From the NCBI GenBank assembly GCA_012960315.1, contig DUBN01000024.1, positions 1-64,000 on the forward strand: a DNA stretch of 64,000 bases, in the 5' to 3' direction. This stretch comes from Acidimicrobiia bacterium. GTDB taxonomy: Bacteria; Actinomycetota; Acidimicrobiia; Acidimicrobiales; Poriferisodalaceae. This document shows, in pieces, positions 1 to 9,134 of this stretch. Positions within the stretch are counted from its first letter, which is position 1; every line of letters begins with the position of its first letter. A program made the position numbers and the translations under genes. The notes under the pieces are model-generated. The model made no database searches. It had not been told where the DNA came from and was given only the letters and a program-made list of their open reading frames with translations.

Positions 1-90
1 AAAGGGGAACACACCGACGAAATACTTCGCGAGTTAGGTTTCCGCGACCCTGAGATCGAGAAGCTGCGGGCCAAAGAAATCGTCGCCTGA
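1..90 (+). CDS. CoA-transferase family III (CaiB/BaiF), C-terminal end only
   Basis: Only the last 29 codons are inside the window; the rest lies upstream. The visible residues contain GEHTDEILRELGF followed by a Glu/Lys-rich helix. This is the typical tail of class III CoA-transferases and resembles the end of the complete family member at 42679-43902 (GEHNSEVLSELGL). These enzymes move CoA between carboxylic acids. The gene ends 13 bases before the alpha/beta hydrolase at 104 and probably shares its transcript. The family call rests on this short tail alone. Confidence 0.72.
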   Translation, partial: KGEHTDEILRELGFRDPEIEKLRAKEIVA

Positions 91-103
91 AGTAGCCCCG
101 AAT

Positions 104-955
104 ATGCGTGAACCTCTAACCAGTTTTGTTTCGTCAGAAGACAGCGTCGAAGTAGCCATCCATGATTACGGCGGCCAAGGACACCCCACGATTTTCGTTC
201 ACGGGACTGGGCTCACCTCCCGGATGTGGGAACCCATCATCGAACGGCTCGGTGCCAATTTTCGGGCAATCTGTGTCGACCTTCGCGCTCACGGAGCGAC
301 CAACAATCCTCTCGACATCAATTTCTTTGATCACCGAATGGTCGCTGACCTGTCGGCAGCAGCGGAGGCTTTAGCTCTCAAAGACGCCTGGATAGTTGGG
401 CATTCCATGGGTGGGGCAACGAGTCTTCTGACAAGCCTGGCGCTCCCTGACGCCTTCAGCCGAGCCTGGGTCTACGAGCCAATCATTTTTGAGCGAACCG
501 AAGAACGACCTGCCGGAGCTTTCGATTTTGTTGAGGCAACTAAACGTCGCCGCGCCGTCTTTTCCTCGAGATCTGAGGTGATTGAGCGTTACGGATCTCG
601 CGCACCACTTGATGAATTGCATCCGGAATGTCTTGAGGCGTACGTGCAGCACGGATTTATCGACAGGCCAGATGGTGCAGTGGAGTTGGCATGCTCGCCC
701 GCGCTCGAATCGAAAGCTTACGAGCAGTTCCTCCAACAAGGGTGGGGTCAACTACCTGAGGTAAGCATCGCGGTTCTTGTTGCCTACGGCGCCCGAGGAT
801 CAGACCGGCCATCAACAGAAGCTCCGGCGATAGCTGAACGCATACCGTCCGGCGTTGTCGAAGTGTTCGAAGACTCAGATCACCTCGGATGTTTTGGTCC
901 CCTTGAAGATGTAACAGCATCAATCCACAATTGGTTTACCGGTACGCCATCTTGA
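104..955 (+). CDS. alpha/beta hydrolase
   Basis: This 283-residue single-domain enzyme has the alpha/beta hydrolase fold. HGTG at residues 33-36 is the oxyanion-hole loop, GHSMGG at 99-104 places the serine nucleophile at Ser101, and a late SDHLG segment near residue 263 supplies the histidine. There is no signal peptide, so it is cytosolic. The family covers esterases, lactonases and C-C hydrolases. The CoA-transferase just upstream suggests a role in degrading a small organic acid or ester, but no substrate can be read from the sequence. It is convergent with the thioesterase gene, whose end is 7 bases away. Confidence 0.85.
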   Translation: MREPLTSFVSSEDSVEVAIHDYGGQGHPTIFVHGTGLTSRMWEPIIERLGANFRAICVDLRAHGATNNPLDINFFDHRMVADLSAAAEALALKDAWIVGHSMGGATSLLTSLALPDAFSRAWVYEPIIFERTEERPAGAFDFVEATKRRRAVFSSRSEVIERYGSRAPLDELHPECLEAYVQHGFIDRPDGAVELACSPALESKAYEQFLQQGWGQLPEVSIAVLVAYGARGSDRPSTEAPAIAERIPSGVVEVFEDSDHLGCFGPLEDVTASIHNWFTGTPS

Positions 956-962
956 AAACTCG

Positions 963-1811
963 TCAAAAACGCGTCAGCGCTTCTTGAGCTACCGAAGCGA
1001 CCAGTCGGTCGTGTTGCCACATTCGAGCCTCGGCAAGTCCACGAGCTCCTGAGGCCTCGACAGGCCACTGCTCTACATAGACCCATTCATCGGCGCGAGC
1101 CGGTGCGTGAAACCACATCGCATGGTCAAGACTCACAAGCATGGTCCCTTCCGTGCCCCAAGTACGTCCATGGGGAACAAGAAGTGTGTCAGCGACGCAG
1201 TCATCGCTCATATAGGCGAGAATCGCGGCGTGGACCTCGGGCTCATCGCTGAGCGGTCGTCGCGCCCGGAACCAAAAATTGATTCCTCCGGTTTCTGAGG
1301 GTCCAGTTGGCGACCATGGAGCATGTTCGATTCGGTACTCAACCGGGCGAGGACCGTGCGACCATTCCTCACCGAAAATGGGACCGACTTCCATCATGCA
1401 TTCTTCAAAGGTGGGAAGATTTTCTGGCTTGTCCAGATATTGAGGCGGCGGCGGGGAGATCACACCCGGCCCTGCTTCTGGAGTGTGAAATGAAGCAGTG
1501 AGATCGAAAATGCTCTTAGCGTTTTGGGAACCAGTTACGCGACGTTGACAAAAGGTGCGACCATCTCGGATTGTCTCAACGTCGTAGTCGATCTTCTGAA
1601 TTCCATCTCCGCCGCGCAAAAACAAGGCGTGGACTGAGTGAAGGCGTCGCTGGGGGTCTACCGATCGATATGCCGCGACAATTGATTGGGCTATTTGATG
1701 GCCACCATAAAGACCGTATCCGCTATGCCCCGAACCGAGACCGACAAACCCTTTGTCATCACGTTCTTTTAGGTCAAGAACGTCAAGTAGTTCACTAATG
1801 GGATCATTCAC
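963..1811 (-). CDS. acyl-CoA thioesterase II (TesB-like)
   Basis: This is a double-hotdog thioesterase that releases CoA from acyl-CoA. The sequence has the TesB pattern: a YGGHQIAQS block, RDGRTFCQRRV, YMSDD in the second hotdog, and the C-terminal SLDHAMWFH with ASVAQE. I chose GTG at 1811 (282 aa) because NDPISELLDVLDL aligns with the usual TesB N-terminus. An ATG at 1868 would add 19 residues and overlap the amidase by 14 bases. Neither start has a convincing ribosome binding site. It is the last gene of a minus-strand run aminotransferase-amidase-thioesterase. Confidence 0.85.
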   Translation of the reverse strand: MNDPISELLDVLDLKERDDKGFVGLGSGHSGYGLYGGHQIAQSIVAAYRSVDPQRRLHSVHALFLRGGDGIQKIDYDVETIRDGRTFCQRRVTGSQNAKSIFDLTASFHTPEAGPGVISPPPPQYLDKPENLPTFEECMMEVGPIFGEEWSHGPRPVEYRIEHAPWSPTGPSETGGINFWFRARRPLSDEPEVHAAILAYMSDDCVADTLLVPHGRTWGTEGTMLVSLDHAMWFHAPARADEWVYVEQWPVEASGARGLAEARMWQHDRLVASVAQEALTRF

Positions 1812-1854
1812 GATGGAACAGGCTGCCAGAATTGAACCGATCTGTCGCCTCGCT

Positions 1855-3312
1855 TCAAAGGCTCTCATAACCCGGAGGTGGAACGAACCCTCCTAGCTCA
1901 CGTTCGAGGAGGGATGCGAAATGAATGGACCTTCGGTCATGTAAATGCGGGGCGACTATTTGAATGCCCACGGGCAATCCTTCAAGCAGTCCCACTGGGG
2001 CGACCGTACTGGGCAAGTACACGCTGCAACTCCAACCCGCCCAGAACAGTTGGTCAACAACGGGTTCCTGCCCACCATCAATTTCGATGGTGCGATCAGT
2101 TCGCTCCCCTTCATGGTCATGAGGGAAGGCAGTGGAAGCAGCGGCTGGACAGAGGAGAAGGTCGAACTCGTCGAAATATTTTGCCCATTGCTGTCGATAT
2201 CGCTCGCGTTGCTGATGAAGAGCGAACCATTCGCGGTGGGTCATGTGCGCTCCATGGTCCACCAAATTCCGATAAGTGCGCTCTCCACGTTCCCAAGCTT
2301 CATGTCCTGGCAAAGCGAGAGCGAGTGCTTCGTCGTCCATTGATACGCCAGTTGCAGCTCGTAGCAGCAAGAGATAATTCTCAAAAAATTCCACCTGGTC
2401 AATGCGTGGGTTGGCGCTAGACACTTGCACTCCTAGCCCCGCGAGCTGGTCAATGGTGCCTTGCAGATGATCGATGAGCGGCGTGGCGGTTTTACACGCC
2501 GGCGTGTCAAGAAGAACACCAACGCGATAGTCACTGAGGGACTCTCTTGTGGAGTTAGGCAAATCAACTCGATATCCGGTGGCATCGAATCCGGCGGGAC
2601 CGGCCAGAACCGATAACGCCATGTCGAGGTCTTTGGCGCTTCGTGCAAGCGGCCCCACTACCGCAATATCTACGGCCGTCTCCACCCCCGGAGCTGTGTG
2701 CCCTTGTTGAGGAATCAAATCCATCGTCGGCTTATGACCGAACACGCCGCAGTAGTGGGCTGGATTCCGAATGGAAGCACCGATATCGCTACCGATTTCA
2801 AGGGCAGCCATTCCTGTCGCTAACGACACCGCTGACCCTCCGGAAGAGCCGCCCGGTGTTCGAGCTAGATCCCAAGGATTATTGGTGCAGCCATATAGAT
2901 CATTGAAAGATTGCCAATCAGCGAGCATGTAAGGCACGTTGGTCTTCGCCCAAATGACAGCTCCTGCTCCCAATAGACGTTCCACAGATGGGCTGTCAAC
3001 GTCTGGGAAGTTGTTGACCCATTTCGGATTACCCCAAGTTGAAGGTGTCCCTACCCAGTCGTAGGCCTCTTTAATAGTGACCGGCAACCCGTGGAAAGGT
3101 CCCCATGATTCCCCTTGAGCGGTTGCTTCGTCAGCCGCCAAGGCTCGATTTTGCGCTACTTCGATTCTGCTTTCGGTGATCGCGTTGACCGCAGGATTAA
3201 AGGCCTCACACCGAGCTACGGCCTCATCAAGTAGTTCACGAGCACTGGTTTCTCGAGATCTAATCAGGACCGCTAATTCAGACGCTGTTTTCAACATCAA
3301 ATCGTTTGACAT
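1855..3312 (-). CDS. amidase (amidase-signature family)
   Basis: This 485-aa cytosolic hydrolase cleaves a carboxamide to acid and ammonia (or amine). The Ser-cisSer-Lys triad is complete: Lys81 in PVTIKEAYDW, Ser156 in the GGSSGGS loop, and Ser180 in GSDIGASIR, with the 24-residue spacing between serines seen in this family. Length is normal. It lies 18 bases downstream of the aminotransferase and just before the TesB gene, so the three are probably one operon. The opposite-facing hydantoinase fusion suggests the substrate could be a ring-opened cyclic amide; that is inference. A second, more distant amidase is at 32694-34034. Confidence 0.9.
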   Translation of the reverse strand: MSNDLMLKTASELAVLIRSRETSARELLDEAVARCEAFNPAVNAITESRIEVAQNRALAADEATAQGESWGPFHGLPVTIKEAYDWVGTPSTWGNPKWVNNFPDVDSPSVERLLGAGAVIWAKTNVPYMLADWQSFNDLYGCTNNPWDLARTPGGSSGGSAVSLATGMAALEIGSDIGASIRNPAHYCGVFGHKPTMDLIPQQGHTAPGVETAVDIAVVGPLARSAKDLDMALSVLAGPAGFDATGYRVDLPNSTRESLSDYRVGVLLDTPACKTATPLIDHLQGTIDQLAGLGVQVSSANPRIDQVEFFENYLLLLRAATGVSMDDEALALALPGHEAWERGERTYRNLVDHGAHMTHREWFALHQQRERYRQQWAKYFDEFDLLLCPAAASTAFPHDHEGERTDRTIEIDGGQEPVVDQLFWAGWSCSVYLPSTVAPVGLLEGLPVGIQIVAPHLHDRRSIHFASLLERELGGFVPPPGYESL

Positions 3313-3330
3313 GCGGCAACCGTAGTTCGC

Positions 3331-4656
3331 TCAGCGAACCACCAGATCGAGAGCTTCACCGACAGCGGTCAGTAGGTGGTGAATGTCAGCATCGGAGGTG
3401 GCGAGATTCACACAACCCATCCCGTAACCACTGAAGTACACCTCGCGTTCAAGCAACCGATGCTGCAGAGATGCCATCACAGTCGCTTCATCACTATCGA
3501 GATGCGCGTCCCGGTAGCCACGAATTGGTCGTTGGTGTGGGTGGATTCGGAACAACGAGCCGGCGCCCGTCACCTGCCATTCGATTGACTGTTCTTCGAA
3601 CAGTTCTTTCAGTCCCTGGCGTATCTGATTACCAATGTTGTCCAACCGGTCAAAACTAGGTTCCTCAAGTTCTCGCATGCAGGCAACTCCAGCCGTCATC
3701 GTTACCGGGTTAGCGGTATAAGTCCCACCCGAAGGCACCGCAGCGCGGTCTCCTTCCACCGCCGCAAAAACTTCCATCACCTCAGATCTTCCCCCTATCG
3801 CACCAACGGGAAACCCACCACCAATAATCTTGGCAAGAACCGTTAGGTCTGGGTCTATACCGTGAACCGCTTGGGCACCTCCGCGCGCCAACCGAAACGA
3901 AATCACTTCGTCAAGAACCAAGAGCGCTCCAACTTCGCGGGTTGTTTTTCTGATCGCTTCACTGAAGATTGGGTCGAGAACGGGCATACCGACCCTCGAT
4001 GGCATGGGGTCAAGAAGAACGGCGGCCAGACGCGGTCCGACACGTCGAATCGCTTCAACTGCGCCGTGCGCGTCGTTGAACTGCACTACAACAACTTCGT
4101 CAACCAGCGATTCTGGGGCGCCTTGGGCGTAAGGAACTGTCGATGGAGTGTCAGCTACGCCCCAGTTTGATGGGTCTGGTCCGAGGCTCACCTCGGCATG
4201 GTCATAGGTACCGTGATAACTCCCTTCCACCTTGATAATCGCGGGGCGACCGGTGAACGCTCGGGCGGCTTTAATCGCTCCCATCACCGCCTCGGTTCCC
4301 GAGTTACAAAAGCGCACATGTTCGCAACTCGATATTCGGTTACAGAGAATTTCTGCAAGTTCGATTTCTGCTTCCGTCGCCATCGAGAAAGCTGTCCCTT
4401 TGCTGAGTTGCTTGCGCACGGCTGCTTCAACCATTGGATCGGCATGACCCAGAATGATCGAGGTGAAATTGTTGTTGCAATCTAGGTAGCGGTTGCCATC
4501 GACATCGGTAATCCAGGCACCTTTGCCGTTGTCGACGTAGATGGGGTGAGGTCGAATAATCACAGTGGATCGTGACACCCCGTCTGGGATGACTGCCAGG
4601 CCGCGTTGATGAAGTTCAGCGGAACGAGAAGTCGACGCAGGGTAGCTAATGCCCAT
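3331..4656 (-). CDS. class III aminotransferase / glutamate-1-semialdehyde aminomutase-like
   Basis: This 441-aa PLP enzyme belongs to fold-type I class III. FCNSGTEAVMGAIKAAR (near 116-132) binds the cofactor phosphate, Asp249 in LVLDEVISFR contacts the PLP ring nitrogen, and Lys276 in LAKIIGGGFPVGA is the Schiff-base lysine. The overall pattern is closest to the HemL-like branch, but there is no heme context. The position beside an amidase and a hydantoinase fusion favours a catabolic transaminase or aminomutase. It starts 42 bases from the oppositely oriented gene at 4699, so the two operons share a very short divergent promoter. Confidence 0.87.
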   Translation of the reverse strand: MGISYPASTSRSAELHQRGLAVIPDGVSRSTVIIRPHPIYVDNGKGAWITDVDGNRYLDCNNNFTSIILGHADPMVEAAVRKQLSKGTAFSMATEAEIELAEILCNRISSCEHVRFCNSGTEAVMGAIKAARAFTGRPAIIKVEGSYHGTYDHAEVSLGPDPSNWGVADTPSTVPYAQGAPESLVDEVVVVQFNDAHGAVEAIRRVGPRLAAVLLDPMPSRVGMPVLDPIFSEAIRKTTREVGALLVLDEVISFRLARGGAQAVHGIDPDLTVLAKIIGGGFPVGAIGGRSEVMEVFAAVEGDRAAVPSGGTYTANPVTMTAGVACMRELEEPSFDRLDNIGNQIRQGLKELFEEQSIEWQVTGAGSLFRIHPHQRPIRGYRDAHLDSDEATVMASLQHRLLEREVYFSGYGMGCVNLATSDADIHHLLTAVGEALDLVVR

Positions 4657-4698
4657 TTACACAGTCTCGCAGGTCAATGCGCGCGATGATCGATACCT

Positions 4699-7600
4699 AT
4701 GACGCAGTCTGAAACAACTCCAACAATAGCGAGCACACCTGAAGCTCCTTGGCGAATCGGTGTTGATGTTGGTGGCACATTTACCGATCTCGTGCTCGCT
4801 GATGCGTGCGGGAAGGCTTGGGTAGCGAAGGTTCCTTCTGTGCCTTCCGATCCGAGTCGAGGCGTGCTCGCTGCTGTTCAACGCATCGCAGTTGATCTAG
4901 GTCTCCCCAAGTCGGAAGTCCTGAGTCAGTGTTCTTTGTTTGTTCATGGTTCGACCATTGCAACGAACACGATGCTGGAAGGTAAAGCAGCCAGCGTTGG
5001 ACTGATTACGACCGAAGGTTTCAGAGACACGATCGAAATTCGACGTGGTCTTCGTTCTGATCAGTGGAACCATCGAGCTCCTTATGCGCCTGTGCTCGTT
5101 CCTCGTTACCTTCGCCGCTCGATACCGGGGCGGATCAATGCAGATGGAAGCGAGCATCAGCCACTTGATACCTCTTCTGTGCCCGAAATTCTCGCCGATT
5201 TTGAGAACGAACAAGTTGAAACAGTAGCCATAGCGTTAATGAACAGTTTTGTTGATGATCGCCACGAGCAACAATTAGCTCAGGTGGTCAAGGAACATTG
5301 GGGCAAGGAGTGGGTGACTTGCTCCGCCGAGGTCTCGCCTTTGATGGGCGAATATGAAAGAAGCTCTACCGCGGTAGTCAATGCTGCTCTTTCTCCTCGA
5401 ATCGTAAAGTACCTCCGTTCATTGGATGCTGAGTTGACGGCCGAGGGTCTCAGTCGACCAATCTTGTTAGTTCAGTCAAACGGGGGGGCAGCTTCCGTTG
5501 ATCAGCTGGCTAATCGGCCCGTAAATCTTCTACTCAGCGGACCTGCAGCAGCTGTCGGTGCCCTCAATCTGTATCGACGCGCCATCGATCACGCGGGCGT
5601 GGCTGCCGGAGACGAAGGCAATCTCATATCAATGGAGATCGGTGGGACCTCCTGTGATGTGCTCCTTATGTCTAATGGTGAGGTCGCAACACGCGATGAC
5701 ATAGACATCGCCGGGTATCACGTGTCTACGCCTGCGATCGATATTCACACCATTGGTGCCGGAGGCGGCACGATCGCCGGAGTCGACGAAGCGGGGCTTC
5801 TCTACGTTGGTCCCGAAGGAGCCGGAGCCGATCCCGGACCTGCCTGCTACGGCATCGGAGGCAAATTACCTACGGTCACAGATGCGCACCTTGTGCTGGG
5901 GCGTTTACGTCCTGGAAAATCTGCGGGAGGAACTCTTGATTTAGACATTGATGCAGCTCGGGAAGCAATAAATATTCATGTTGCACAAAAACTCGACATG
6001 TCTATCGAAGAAGCCGCCGCCGGCATCATCGAATTAGTCGAACAGCATCTGTTGAGCGCTGTTGAGCACATTTCGATTGAACGCGGGCATTCTCCTAGAC
6101 GATTCACGTTGGTTGCGGCCGGAGGCGCAGGCCCAATGCACGGTGCCAACGTCGCTGCCGGTTTAGGTTGCGCTCGAGTCCACATACCCCGGGATGCAGG
6201 AGCTCTCTGCGCCATTGGGATGCTGCACGCAGATGTCCGCCAGGACTTCACGAGATTTTTGCTCGGCTCACTAGATGAGGTGCCAGCCAGAACCATCGAA
6301 CAGGGCTTTGATTCTCTCACCGACGGGGCGCTCGCAGTTCTGTCAGCTGAAGGATTCTCAAAGCCCGAAGTCACTCTGAACTACGAAGTTGAGTTACATC
6401 ATCCGGGGCAACTTTGGTCCATCCGAGTGGCAGTTGAAGCAAAAGGATTTGACGCTCAGGCAGCGAGGTCAACATTCGAGGCCGAATACCAGCGTCTCTA
6501 CGGCCATGTGCAGCACGAGGGAACGATCATGGTTTCGTCTCTTCGTTTAACCGCTCGAGGGTCAACTGGCGAAGTTGAGATGGCCGGAGGCAGCCCGTCT
6601 GAAGGACTACCCGACCCGATCGATATGCGTTCAGTCTGGTTTCCTGGAACAGGATGGGCGAAAACGGTGGTACATGACGGATCTCTGTTACGGCCAGGCG
6701 ACAGCCTCGACGGACCGGCGCTAATCGAGGAAGCTACGACAACTGTTGTAGCCCGACCAGGCGACCGTTTATGGGTGGATAATTCGGGCGATTTCTTTAT
6801 TGACGTCGCTCAAACTGATGACAAGGTTGAGCATCGCGCTGGGGAGATGGACCCGGTCGTCTTGGCATTAATGCAAAATCGACTCGATCAGATCAGCCGA
6901 CATATGGGTTGGGTCATGACTCGAACAGCTCGAAGCACCATATTTAGCCAAAGCCACGATTTCAGCTGCTTCATCACCACCCCAGACGGCACCTTGGTCG
7001 CTAATGCTGACGGACTCCCTATTCATACAGGTGGCGGGGGGTTCGCTGTTCGCGCGTTGCTTGCCAAATATGGTGACACCCTCAATGTCGACGACGTTTT
7101 CCTTTTGTCTGACCCGTATGTGGCGGGCGGAAATCATTTACCTGACTGGGTAATCGCTCGACCAATCTTTGTGGGTGCTACCGACCCTGTGCTGGCAGGG
7201 TTCTGCTGCAACCGGGCACACCAGTCAGATATTGGTGGTGGGCTCGCCGGCACCTACAACCCTGAAGCAACCGAAATATGGCAGGAGGGAATTCGGCTGC
7301 CAGTCATGCGACTTATAGAGGAAGGCAAAGTCAGAGAAGACCTGTGGGAGTTGCTGATGCTGAACTGCAGAACACCTGAGCTCCTCGATGGTGATCTCTT
7401 GGCGATGCTCGGCTCTACCCAAATCGGTGGCGAACGCGTGGTCGGCTTAGCGACCGAGTTGGGGCTCGACGCGTATTTGTCCTATCTGGATGGCGTCCTC
7501 GACCATGCTGATCGACGCATGCGATCAGCAGTACTCGCCCTTCCTGATGGCACCTATTTTGGTGAAGACCACACCGACAATGACTGTTTCAAAAAGATAG

Positions 7601-8586
7601 ATATCGCTGTGCGAGTCAAAATGATTATTGACGGAGACGCGATGAGTATCGACTTCTCGGGAACTGACCCCCAAATCGAGGGCTTTAAGAACAGTTCGAT
7701 CGCAAACACGTACTCGTCTGTCTATTTAGCTATTTCCTCTTTTTTTGACACGAGCATTCCTCGTAACGAGGGGACCTACCGTTGCGTTTCGATCAACGCA
7801 CCCGAGGGTTCAATAGTTAATGCCCTACCTCCTGCCCCTATGACCATGAATACGGTTTATGTCGCACACGAGATCGTGATCGCGATTTGGCAGGCATTGG
7901 CCTCAGCGGATCCAACGCGAGCATGTGCAGCGTGGTCTAAAACCATGCACGGCCACGTAGCCGGTCGACGAGATGACGGAACCACCTGGGTGATGTACCA
8001 ATGGCACGCTATGGGCACTCCTGGCGCAACAGCTGAGCGCGACGGGTTCGCTCAAATGGGTCACCTCATCACCCTCGGCGGTCTTGATATGCCAAACCTG
8101 GAGTTTCATGAACAGCACTATCCGGTTCGCTACATCTGTCACGAACAACGCTGCGATAACGCTGGTCCTGGCGCTATGCGCGGCGGTACGGGCGTTCGCT
8201 ACGAGGCAGACATTCTCAAATCAGCTATTTGGTCGTTCCGAGCCGAAGGACTCGACACTCCAAGCGGTCACGGCGTAGAAGGGGGAGGGACCGGCGGGGT
8301 TGGACTCGAATGGATAATTCCAACCGATAGTGATGTCGACGGTCCAGCATTTATTCCCCCCAAGTACGGAGTCACCAAGCTTGGTCCTGCGAGAATGATC
8401 GCCGAAACACCCGGTGGCGGAGGATGGGGCGATCCTTTTGACCGGGATCCTGAATTGGTGCTGCGCGATGTGCGAGACGGGGTGGTGTCCCTCGAGGCAG
8501 CGCGACGCGATTATGGCGTGGCGTTAACTGCCAATGGGCAATCAGTTGACATGGTGGCGACCACCGCCGTGCGCGGTTCGACATGA
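4699..8586 (+). CDS. hydantoinase A/oxoprolinase - hydantoinase B fusion
   Basis: This 1295-aa protein joins two subunits that are usually separate in bacteria. Residues about 18-700 are HyuA-like: an ASKHA-type phosphate loop DVGGTFTD (24-31), HGSTIATN, and a QSNGGAAS segment. From about residue 716 it is HyuB-like (VLALMQNRLDQIS, HDFSCFITTPDG, and HTGGGG-type glycine motifs). Members open lactam or hydantoin rings using ATP (5-oxoprolinase, N-methylhydantoinase) or carboxylate ketones. The fused order resembles eukaryotic-type 5-oxoprolinase. The substrate is unknown. It is the first gene of a plus-strand run with the YbaK protein and an alpha/beta hydrolase, divergent from the aminotransferase/amidase operon. 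Confidence 0.9.
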   Translation: MTQSETTPTIASTPEAPWRIGVDVGGTFTDLVLADACGKAWVAKVPSVPSDPSRGVLAAVQRIAVDLGLPKSEVLSQCSLFVHGSTIATNTMLEGKAASVGLITTEGFRDTIEIRRGLRSDQWNHRAPYAPVLVPRYLRRSIPGRINADGSEHQPLDTSSVPEILADFENEQVETVAIALMNSFVDDRHEQQLAQVVKEHWGKEWVTCSAEVSPLMGEYERSSTAVVNAALSPRIVKYLRSLDAELTAEGLSRPILLVQSNGGAASVDQLANRPVNLLLSGPAAAVGALNLYRRAIDHAGVAAGDEGNLISMEIGGTSCDVLLMSNGEVATRDDIDIAGYHVSTPAIDIHTIGAGGGTIAGVDEAGLLYVGPEGAGADPGPACYGIGGKLPTVTDAHLVLGRLRPGKSAGGTLDLDIDAAREAINIHVAQKLDMSIEEAAAGIIELVEQHLLSAVEHISIERGHSPRRFTLVAAGGAGPMHGANVAAGLGCARVHIPRDAGALCAIGMLHADVRQDFTRFLLGSLDEVPARTIEQGFDSLTDGALAVLSAEGFSKPEVTLNYEVELHHPGQLWSIRVAVEAKGFDAQAARSTFEAEYQRLYGHVQHEGTIMVSSLRLTARGSTGEVEMAGGSPSEGLPDPIDMRSVWFPGTGWAKTVVHDGSLLRPGDSLDGPALIEEATTTVVARPGDRLWVDNSGDFFIDVAQTDDKVEHRAGEMDPVVLALMQNRLDQISRHMGWVMTRTARSTIFSQSHDFSCFITTPDGTLVANADGLPIHTGGGGFAVRALLAKYGDTLNVDDVFLLSDPYVAGGNHLPDWVIARPIFVGATDPVLAGFCCNRAHQSDIGGGLAGTYNPEATEIWQEGIRLPVMRLIEEGKVREDLWELLMLNCRTPELLDGDLLAMLGSTQIGGERVVGLATELGLDAYLSYLDGVLDHADRRMRSAVLALPDGTYFGEDHTDNDCFKKIDIAVRVKMIIDGDAMSIDFSGTDPQIEGFKNSSIANTYSSVYLAISSFFDTSIPRNEGTYRCVSINAPEGSIVNALPPAPMTMNTVYVAHEIVIAIWQALASADPTRACAAWSKTMHGHVAGRRDDGTTWVMYQWHAMGTPGATAERDGFAQMGHLITLGGLDMPNLEFHEQHYPVRYICHEQRCDNAGPGAMRGGTGVRYEADILKSAIWSFRAEGLDTPSGHGVEGGGTGGVGLEWIIPTDSDVDGPAFIPPKYGVTKLGPARMIAETPGGGGWGDPFDRDPELVLRDVRDGVVSLEAARRDYGVALTANGQSVDMVATTAVRGST

Positions 8587-8604
8587 TTTTGCGATCATTA
8601 GCTA

Positions 8605-9096
8605 ATGACTGATCCCGTAATTCAAACGCTTGACCGACTCCGCGCTGACTACGAAATCGTTGACTGTGACCCAGATCTAGCGGACACCGCTCAGTTTTGC
8701 GATCGCTACGGTTACCGGCTTGACGAAAGCGCTAACGCAATCTTGGTGGTCGGCAAGGCGGATCCGCGGGTGTACGCAATGTGTGTGGTGCTTGCCACCA
8801 CCCAAATTGATGTGAACAAAGTGGTGCGCAAGAAATTTGGGGTGAAGAAAGCATCGTTCGCTTCGCCGGAGGAAACGACTCAGATAACCGGGATGTTGCT
8901 GGGCGGAATCACCCCATTCGGTTTGCCAGAAACGCTGCCATTATGGATCGATAGCAGGGTAATGAACTGCCCGCGTGTCATCGTCGGCGGAGGATCACGA
9001 GACCGAAAGGTTTATGTCGATCCCCATAGTTTAGAAGCGCTGCCCTCGGCGCATGTCATCGAAAACCTTGCGAAAGAACGCCCTGCAGACACATAA
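8605..9096 (+). CDS. YbaK/aminoacyl-tRNA deacylase domain protein
   Basis: This 163-aa single-domain protein is of the YbaK/EbsC/ProX type. These domains hydrolyse mischarged aminoacyl-tRNA (for example Cys-tRNAPro). Visible family features are VVRKKFGVKKASFASPEE and the glycine-rich TGMLLGGITPFGLP segment, where the YbaK loop normally sits, plus an N-terminal ILVVGK strand. It follows the hydantoinase fusion by 18 bases and precedes a hydrolase gene by 38. Its presence in a catabolic operon is not explained by its usual role and may simply reflect tight packing. Confidence 0.82.
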   Translation: MTDPVIQTLDRLRADYEIVDCDPDLADTAQFCDRYGYRLDESANAILVVGKADPRVYAMCVVLATTQIDVNKVVRKKFGVKKASFASPEETTQITGMLLGGITPFGLPETLPLWIDSRVMNCPRVIVGGGSRDRKVYVDPHSLEALPSAHVIENLAKERPADT

Positions 9097-9134
9097 CTTA
9101 GGTCTACGGTCGATGCAAGTCTCAAGGAGTATGT

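Noticed and set aside
1878-2420. A 180-codon open frame opposite the amidase
   Set aside because: It is antisense to the amidase, is rich in Arg and Pro, and shows no motif.
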